DNA of 26,703 nucleotides. Origin: Nemertoderma westbladi (Eukaryota; Xenacoelomorpha; Nemertodermatida; Nemertodermatidae). The stretch covers positions 1-26,703 of the forward strand of contig JAUCBJ010006310.1 in assembly GCA_032718475.1 (NCBI GenBank), written 5' to 3'. The translations under genes and the position numbers were made by a program. This document shows, piece by piece, positions 20,269 to 26,703 of the stretch (position 1 is the stretch's first letter; each line of letters begins with the position of its first letter). The notes under the pieces were generated by a model. That model was given only the letters and a program-made list of their open reading frames with translations. It did not search any database and was not told the origin of the DNA.

Positions 20269-23165
20269 TTAACACGTTAGCTGCGGATTGAACACCGGTG
20301 CGCATTTCAAACATTCCCGCTGATACCGCGGACCCATAAACAGCCAATCGGATAGAAAATGCGGTTTGAGCACCGGCAGACATCCCACTGCTGCGTTTTT
20401 TAACTCAATGCGTTTTTTCTCACAGCTTGCGTTAAAACCACCTTTTTTCCGAAAACTATCCAATTCTGCGTTTTTTTCTTGAAATGTAGAGGATATTTGT
20501 AAATAAACTCCACATATTCCAAATTTGTTAAAACTTAAAAGTTTTGTAAGAAGTAAGTAGCCCGTCTCTAAAGCTCCAATTTAACACTAAGTAGTTAATG
20601 AGTAACTACTTAGTGATTGAACAGTATCCTAGAAACGCTCTGAATCAGCAAAATGCCGTATAGTCAAACATTTGACAGTGTCGTGTTGTCTGCAGTGTAC
20701 AGGGCTGTCTCCAGGAAACGGCAAATTACGTTTAGAAAAACTAAATAAAGAAGAATAACATGCCGACGCAATGCATGAGGCTACTGACAGCTCCTATTGG
20801 CATCTGCCAAAATTAAGAAAAAATTTCTGCTGATAAAACGAAAAAACGTCTCCTCAAAGTCTGGGATTACAAAACGAAAAGAATCCGAGGGACAAAATAA
20901 AATGAAAATAACATTAAAACTTAAATAAATTAACTTAACAATTAAAATAAATTAAGGTAACGAATCGAATCTACTGTAACTATTTTTTATATGAGTGCAC
21001 ATTGAATTATGTAATTGAAACTTCTGAAATTTCAGAATCACCATCGCCTGTCACCAGCTAATCAAATTACAATAAGAAATGTAAACAAAAAGAAAACAAA
21101 GACTAAATTAAATTTAATGAACTAAAAAAAATATTAAACGAAAACTAAATTGAGAAAACGAAACAAAAATTATTCAACGAAATCAAAAAGGTTTTCGTTT
21201 CTTTTATTTCGTTTTTCTATCCCTTCTCAAAAGTAGCAGCCAAGAAATCGCGAATTGTATAGCGTTTATATTAGCCCATAATGGTAGGTAATATATTACA
21301 AATTTTTGAATTAATGTCGTTGAATGTGGTGTTTCTTCTTTGAATTGATGATTAATAATTTATAAATCGTTTTCGACGAGTGTGGGTGGGGGAGGGGGGG
21401 ATTTCGATGTTGCGTTTTTTTGTAGTTGGCTGCGTTATTTTTGTTTTATTTGGGACATTCGTTGTGCAGTCCTGAAATACGGATGTAAAATATAGTGCTT
21501 TCCTATAGTGCGGATGCGGATGTGTATAGTGACGTAATGAGTCATTTTTGATAAAAACTGACATCATATCTGGTTTCCATGGCGTCAACTTATGTCACAT
21601 ATGATTTTTTTGGTATCAGCACCGGTGCGCATTTCGCACTACGACAATAGGATATAACTGTAAAGAGGAATGCGCACCGGTGCTCAAAGCAGCCCAGTTT
21701 GTGTCAAAAGTTGTTATGAGCACCGGAGCTCAAATAGGAGGTCATTTCAGGGTTTTAAGGGGAATTTTAAATTATCAGGTGTAATTAATATACACTAATC
21801 TGTTATCTAATCAAAACTTATATATCTTCTTTTCTAATATAATAATAATGTAATAAAACAAGCAGACATGTCAATATGTACCGCAATGAAAATCTTCGCA
21901 ATGAAAATACAGCCAATGGTATCATATGGTCTTGTAGAGATCGGTTGCTTCTTTACAGTTTTGCACACATGAAAGAACTGGATAAAATCAAATCAAAGTT
22001 TATTAAAAGGGTGCTCTCCCTACCATCCAACTCATCGACAACCATGGCCATTAAAGCTATAGGAGAAAAAACATTCATTGAAGATCTCCTTATCGTAAAC
22101 CCCTCGCTATTCAACCCTACAGCATTAGACCAATATCGCTCTTACCGAACCGAACGCACAGAAAACTTCAACCGGCAGGGTTACACAAGGGGCCCAGCCT
22201 TCACAACTTCGAGTTGGAAATCCTCACAGCAGAGAAACCGGCACACTGTCACCAGGGCAACCGCCCATGGGTTTCACTACCTCATCTGCTTGACCTGCAC
22301 CCCTTTCCACGAGCTGTCATCGCAATGTATTTGTAAATATTGTAAGAACTCAGCCTTGGACAGATACCACGCTCTCAACTGCGATTGCTGCCCCTCTCTG
22401 ACAGAACTGGCCAGCCACCCATATCACTAAAAGAAAATTGGTTCACCACAGCCATGAGACTTTGATATTCGTACTGAATCGTATTTCATTCCAACTAATT
22501 GTAAAATTTTTTAATTAATTTTAAACTTATTGCTCCACCTGTATATTGCTATTTTTAACAATTTTAAAAGAATAAACCTTTTACCCCGTTTAGGGGTGCA
22601 CCTTGTTTTAAAAAAAAAAAAAAACAAGCAGACAAATGAAGAGCAGAGCCAGACATCTAGATAATCGCATAGTTTATAGTCATATTTGCGGTGACACAGG
22701 CATTTCAAAAAAAAAGGACAGTACAAATGTAGCCAGATATATAGCGTTTTAGCTGTAATGGACATACAAACAGTGGACAAACGGACAGTTCAAATGTCCG
22801 AAGAAAGAAAGTAGTCTAGTTGCATTGATCTAGAAATTCGAAAGTAACAAATCAAAATCGGATCCAAAACCAAAGCTCATCTAAAACCCAAAGCGATCTC
22901 CTATATAAATTGGACTATTTTGCAATACAACATTAGTGGATAACTATAGACTGGGAGCTGAGGCATAACATGATGGCAAAGCCGAAATGGGAAACAATTA
23001 ATATCAATTATTAAAATGAAGTCAACAAAATAGCACCGGTGCCAAACCTAAACCAAGGAATTTATGTTCGCACAAGCAGTAATAAGGTACCATACAATGC
23101 GCACCGTTGCACATATCGCATTGGCGGCCCTACACATAGTTTTGCTCCCGCGCTTAACGTGTTAA
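20269..23165. mobile_element. Probable TTAA-flanked (piggyBac-type, non-autonomous) element
   Basis: The left end reads TTAACACGTTAGCTGCGG (20269-20286). The reverse complement of the right end reads TTAACACGTTAAGCGCGG (to 23165), 15 of 18 matching, with TTAA at both ends. Subterminal and internal copies of a GAGCACCGGTGCGCATTTC-like motif occur at 20287, 20365, 21614, 21667 (inverted), 21716, 23028 and 23094 (inverted). No transposase frame is visible. A LINE is inserted inside. TTAA target use is characteristic of the piggyBac superfamily; that assignment is inference. Confidence 0.55.
21869..22620 (+). mobile_element. 5'-truncated LINE 3' end with target-site duplication
   Basis: This is a 752-bp insertion bounded by the 14-bp direct repeat AAAACAAGCAGACA (21855-21868 and 22621-22634) and ending in poly-A. 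An open frame (21876-22430) codes for the LINE C-terminus: LDKIKSKFIKRVLSLPSN, then a C-terminal Cys/His cluster CKYC...DRYHALNC like that of the element at 1262-2870. Just before the poly-A lie AATAAA and the hairpin ACCCC-GTTTA-GGGGT (22583-22597). It is a truncated, probably fairly young copy nested in the TTAA element. Confidence 0.88.
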
Positions 23166-23248
23166 TACAAATAGGACTGTTTGTTGTTTTCTTCCAATTT
23201 TAATTTGTTTTACATACCGGTATTATAATTGTTTATTTTGTTTCATAG

Positions 23249-24651
23249 ATTGCCTCCGACGTTTGATGGAGACGATGATGACGTCATCGCCGACAGCGCC
23301 CAAGCAGTGCGATCTGCTGCCCCGCCCCGCGACCGCCCACCTACGAAACGCTCCGCATCGGAGCGAGGCGAGAGAACTGATAGAGCCGAGAGATCCCATA
23401 GGACGGAGCGAAGCGAGAGAACCCACAGAACCGAGGTGCGGAATCTCGAATCATCTCGATCTTCCCGCTACGCAGACGAATACGAAGATGATGATGTAGT
23501 TGGTGGATCGGCTCCAGTAAGATCACGTCCGCCAGCAAATTCTAGACCCCCGAAACAGAACCACAGACACCCAATTGATGATGAAGATGATGATGTAGTT
23601 GGTGGATCGGCTCCAGTAAGATCACTTCCGCCAGTAAATTCTAGACCCCCGAAACAGAACCACAGACACCCAATTGATGATGAAGATGATGATGTAGTTG
23701 GTGGATCGGCTCCAGTAAGATCACGTCCGCCAGCAAATTCTAGACCCCCGAAACAGAACCACAGACACCCAATTGATGATGAAGATGATGATGTAGTTGG
23801 TGGATCATCAGCTGTTCGCGCGCCCCCTGCGCGACCAGTCAAGTCGTCGTCTCCGCGCGAACCGCGTCAGCCTAAACGGCCGATTAACTCCAACGTCGCC
23901 GCCCACCACGATGAACCCGAACACCCGTACGATTCGTCGTTTGTGGGGAGTTTAAAGAAGTTGCGAATCCCCAAGAAGAAGAATAAGAAGGATAACCGAC
24001 CGGACGGGCAGGAGGAATACATCGCGCAGCTCATGGGGTTGGATAAAGTCTACCCTAAGGTGGAGAAATGGGAAGAAGAGGAGCCCGGGAGGCCGGTACC
24101 GAAAAAGAAGAAGAAGAAGAAGCCTAAGGATGAATGGGATGGAGATGATGATGATGATGAGTTGGACGCGAAGAAGAACGAAGTTAGAGCGGCGATGCAA
24201 CGACCGGATGATACGGATAAGAATGCGACGCTGCCGAATCGGGCGAAAACGGAGCGGAGGCAGGACGATTCTCTTGTTAAAGGAACCGATGTGAGGCGCA
24301 CAAAGAGTCTGAAGGCGTTGGAGGATTGGACTACCGGTAGACGGGATTCTCGCGGCGCTCGTCCCGGCAGCGACACCGACGGTGTGGAACGGTGGTACCG
24401 CGACTACGATTTCGTGCCGCGCGGCCCCGACGAGTTGAAACGGAAACCCGGGGACGATCGGGAGGTTGACGAGGTGTTTAAGGATCTTCTGGTTCCCGAA
24501 ACGCCTGTCGCAGTGCCGCCGCCCGCCAGGAGGTCCGAGGATAAGGTGCGGGTTCGGGATGTGAAGGAGAAGAGAACGAAGATCAGCACAGCCAAGGAGG
24601 ACATCGGCGGGCATCCACTGCGGTTGAGCGTCTCCGCTACGGATCTCTTAG
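23249..24651 (+). CDS. PLEKHA5/7-like: PLEKHA5/7-like gene, exon 3: long disordered region with 33-residue repeats
   Basis: The acceptor is a pyrimidine-rich tract ending CATAG at 23248. The first base (A) completes codon 341 (AG|A, Arg), so the phase matches exon 2 exactly. The exon codes for residues 342-808 and ends at donor AG|GTAAGA (24652), phase 1. In order it carries an acidic DGDDDD start, an Arg/Glu-rich stretch (RTERSERTHRTE-like), and three 33-residue repeats (about 420-518) plus a partial fourth. These are followed by a Lys-rich segment with seven lysines at 626-632, an acidic run, and RRTKSLKALEDW (690-701). That last segment resembles the Ser-x-x-x-LE-x-W motif I remember downstream of the PH domain in PLEKHA5/6/7. 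It ends with LRLSVSATDLLG. No folded domain is visible. The later coiled-coil part of the family is absent, so the gene continues past the window. An upstream start at 23229 is only intronic frame. Confidence 0.82.
23484..23812 (+). repeat. 99-bp coding minisatellite inside exon 3
   Basis: The starts of the GAAGATGATGATGTAG unit fall at 23484, 23583, 23682 and 23781, exactly 99 bp apart. There are three full copies and a partial fourth. Because 99 is divisible by 3, each copy adds 33 residues: an acidic DDD, then VVGGSAPVRS, a Pro/Arg/Asn stretch and a His-rich end. Copy 2 differs at two visible places (GTCCGCCAGC becomes TTCCGCCAGT). The near-identity implies recent expansion or homogenisation. 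Confidence 0.93.
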
Positions 24652-24884
24652 GTAAGACTTTTGATGCACTTCAGTATCATTTACAGAGGGGGGGGGGGGG
24701 GGGGGTCTGGGTTGGTGCCCCGACTTTTTAGAATGGGTCTATTTTCTTTTTCTGGTGGTAACAAGCTAAACATAATGGCAAACTTTTAGCACTATTCATT
24801 CAGGTCTAGGTGTAGCAGAATCACCCTACTACCACGATACATACTACTACGATCGGCATGCTGCATAGCAGCTGCGTTATATAA
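24652..24884 (+). other. Start of intron 3 of the PLEKHA-like gene
   Basis: Donor GTAAGA at 24652 is followed by an 18-base G run (24688-24705) and AT-rich DNA. No later exon is visible in the window. Confidence 0.6.
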
Positions 24885-25860
24885 ATTTGACATATATATA
24901 TATATTAAGAATGCAGTGCCGGCTTGTCGACAAAATTGCGCCGCCACAACTCCCTATCACCCATGACATTTGCTAGATCATCCGCATCTTCAAGGCCAGT
25001 GTCCTTTAAGATGCGTCTCAAGAAAGTCATGGGCAATCCACCATGCTTATTCACTCCATGAGGCCGCCAAAGCACAAGATTATGCACTGGCTGGTCCTCA
25101 CGGCGAAAGCAATGTCCTGCAAAGCGGAGGCGATTTTGTTCTAGTGTCAAGCTTGGGGGAACCAATGAGACACCTCCAATGTTATATAGTGTCTGGTTGG
25201 AGATGTGTGCATTGTACTTTACACAATGAACCCGGCGTAGCATTCTTGTGAATGTGCCATCCATAGATTTGGTGTCCTCAGCAGTTAGAGCCCAGCATGG
25301 ACTCCCGTAGAGGAGTACTGGAACTACTGCTGCTCTAAATAATCGGACCTTAAGGTTCCATTTTATTCTATGGGACCTCCAAATCATGGACAGGCTATTT
25401 AACTTACTGACTAGGCTACTTTAACTGACTAGGCTTCCCCTTACGTATCCACAGGTCTAGACCTGACTTTCAGATCCATGATCCCAAGTAGCAGAAGTCA
25501 ACAACATGCTCAAGCAAGCCGTCCCTAGAGCTTTATGCCCTTACGATCAGACATTCCTTGAGGGCTGTCTAGGTTCACTGTCATGATTTTGGTCTTCTTG
25601 GAGTTACCTAAAAGACCAACACTATAGAAGCAACATGCTCCAATGGGAAGAGGAGCCTTTGTGCTCCCTCTAGTCATCAGCAAAGTCTATATCAGTAAGG
25701 TACTTTGATGGATTTCCTCTACTTCTTGTGCCAGTAGGGGGTGTTACTGTTACCATCACCCCATCTTTATTAAGATGGTCTAAGGACATGCGTAGACCAT
25801 AATCAACCACGATTACGAATAAGAATGGTCACCTTGAATGACTCCCTAAGTTGACACCGG
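24885..25860 (-). pseudogene. LINE relic (same family as 7114-7844), minus strand
   Basis: Reading the minus strand from about 25860: DYGLRMSLDHLNKDG, then LTDIDFADD with catalytic FADD at 25684-25673, followed at once by TAG (25672-25670). After a frameshift comes NSKKTKIMTVNLD, then a decayed YLGSW-like thumb. From about 25387 an open stretch reads RLFRAAVVPVLLYG, CWALTAEDTKSMDGTFTRMLRRV, RLRFAGHCF, TFLRRILKDTGLEDADDLANVMGDRELWRRN and stops after KPALHS. A TA-dinucleotide tail (about 24888-24905) marks the 3' end. It is truncated at the 5' end and lies in intron 3, or downstream of exon 3, of the host gene in the opposite orientation. Confidence 0.85.
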
Positions 25861-26495
25861 TCAAACTTTAGGGTGATTCTACTACCTAAACTTCAATCAA
25901 TAGTCAATTATATATTGGGTTGTTACCACAACAAAAAAAAGGTAGGCATCATTTGAAAACTTTTTAATTTTTGGGGGGCACTATATACATAGGTACTGTA
26001 TACATTTTAATTCGGTATCTCTCTAGGGAATTTCTCTAGGGAAATCCGGCAAATATTTGCAAAATCCGGCGATTATTAGCAAAAATAAAACTGTATCATG
26101 TTCTATTGACTTTAGTTTATTAAATTGGTTAGAATAACTAGCAGCCATTGTGACTTGCTTCGTTCCTTTAATTCATAATATCGTTATCAATTCATCGAAA
26201 CGAGATATTAGTATAAGGATTAATTAATTCGTTTTTGAATAAAAGGTAAAATGTAAAAATACTAATATTTTTTTTGTTCAATAAATATAAAAACCTATAA
26301 ATTGTCTATCAATAATCTACACAGTTCGTTTTTAAGTGAATACACATCTCCAGATCAATGTTTTCGGCGCAAAATAAAACCTGTACTGTAGTATATACGT
26401 GGTTTCTGTTGAATCTGATGGTAGTTAGGGTACAGGCCGCACGCAATCTTTGGTTCTGTACATTTCAGAGAGGGGGGGGGGGGGGGGGGGGACTG
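25861..26495. other. AT-rich DNA, no gene seen
   Basis: It contains a decayed piece of repeat family A (26083-26170) and a 20-base G run at 26472-26491, and nothing else that I can support. Confidence 0.55.
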
Positions 26496-26703
26496 CGACG
26501 CAATAACAATTCATCCCTCTCCAGGGGAAATTCGACGCAAATACAACAGCTGATTACTCTCAAAAATAAAACTGTAACCTGTTCTGTTGTGCTTAGTTTA
26601 TTGTTTTGGTTAAAATAACGTGTCACTGTAACCTGCCCCTTTCCCTAAATTGAGAATTTAACATTGAGGCGGGATATTAATTCGCCAAGGCGGGATTTAG
26701 CGT
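26496..26703 (+). repeat. Dispersed repeat family A, copy 2 (cut by window end)
   Basis: This is the same family as 3535-3752, same orientation, preceded by a 20-base G run (26472-26491). A more decayed third piece lies at about 26083-26170 (AAAATAAAACTGTATCATGT, TTTAGTTTATTAAATTGGTT). Confidence 0.9.

Larger units (their letters stand above)
19920..23248 (+). other. Intron 2 of the PLEKHA-like gene
   Basis: The intron is 3329 bp, with donor GTGGGT and acceptor CATAG. It starts with G-rich GTGTGTTT(G)n DNA and is then almost wholly occupied by a probable TTAA-flanked element that contains a LINE insertion. The phase across it is AG|A. Confidence 0.82.

Noticed and set aside
23468-24614. Long minus-strand open frames opposite exon 3
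   Set aside because: They are shadows of the coding strand; the repeat structure and splice phases support only the plus strand.

Overview
This is a gene-poor, AT-rich stretch of animal nuclear DNA. It has long introns with GT-AG junctions, decayed non-LTR retrotransposons (LINEs), fold-back repeats, microsatellites and homopolymer tracts. The one real host gene encodes two WW domains followed by a PH domain split by an intron, which is the architecture of the PLEKHA5/PLEKHA7 family and so points to a metazoan. The many invertebrate-style LINE relics fit a marine invertebrate, but nothing here identifies the species or even the phylum with confidence. I see no prokaryotic gene, rRNA or CRISPR array.

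Layout. 1-1261: AT-rich DNA with a MITE-like inverted repeat. 1262-2870: frameshifted LINE relic with a YADD reverse transcriptase, flanked by inverted copies of a 20-bp sequence. 3050-4840: hairpins, a dispersed repeat, a fold-back element and a 68-73 bp tandem array derived from the dispersed repeat. 4841-6750: no gene seen. 6770-6880: weak tRNA-like SINE candidate. 7114-7844: internally deleted LINE. 7845-11345: two copies of a ~1.8 kb element, each starting with a strong palindromic hairpin, with degenerate internal subrepeats and a GACAGACA/TATA tail. 11346-14444: AT-rich DNA with a hairpin, a minisatellite and inverted TCGATATT repeats.

14445 to beyond 24651: the 5' part of the PLEKHA-like gene, on the + strand. 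Exon 1 (14445-14918) carries two WW domains and the start of the PH domain. Exon 2 (19372-19919) carries the rest of the PH domain. Exon 3 (23249-24651) is long, low-complexity and charged, and contains a 99-bp coding minisatellite. The splice phases agree exactly (0/0, then AG|A), giving at least 808 codons without a stop; the 3' end lies outside the window. Intron 1 holds a 443-bp tandem duplication, a degenerate fold-back, a ~65-unit TGAT microsatellite and an octamer GTCCCGTR array. Intron 2 holds a probable TTAA-flanked piggyBac-type element (20269-23165) with a recurring GCACCGGTGC motif; a 5'-truncated LINE sits inside it with a clear 14-bp target-site duplication.

24885-25860 (minus strand): a second copy of the LINE family seen at 7114, also broken. 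The window ends inside another copy (26496-26703) of the dispersed repeat seen at 3535-3752. The host gene is the only functional protein-coding unit I can support; nearly everything else is mobile-element debris, some of it with unusual structure.
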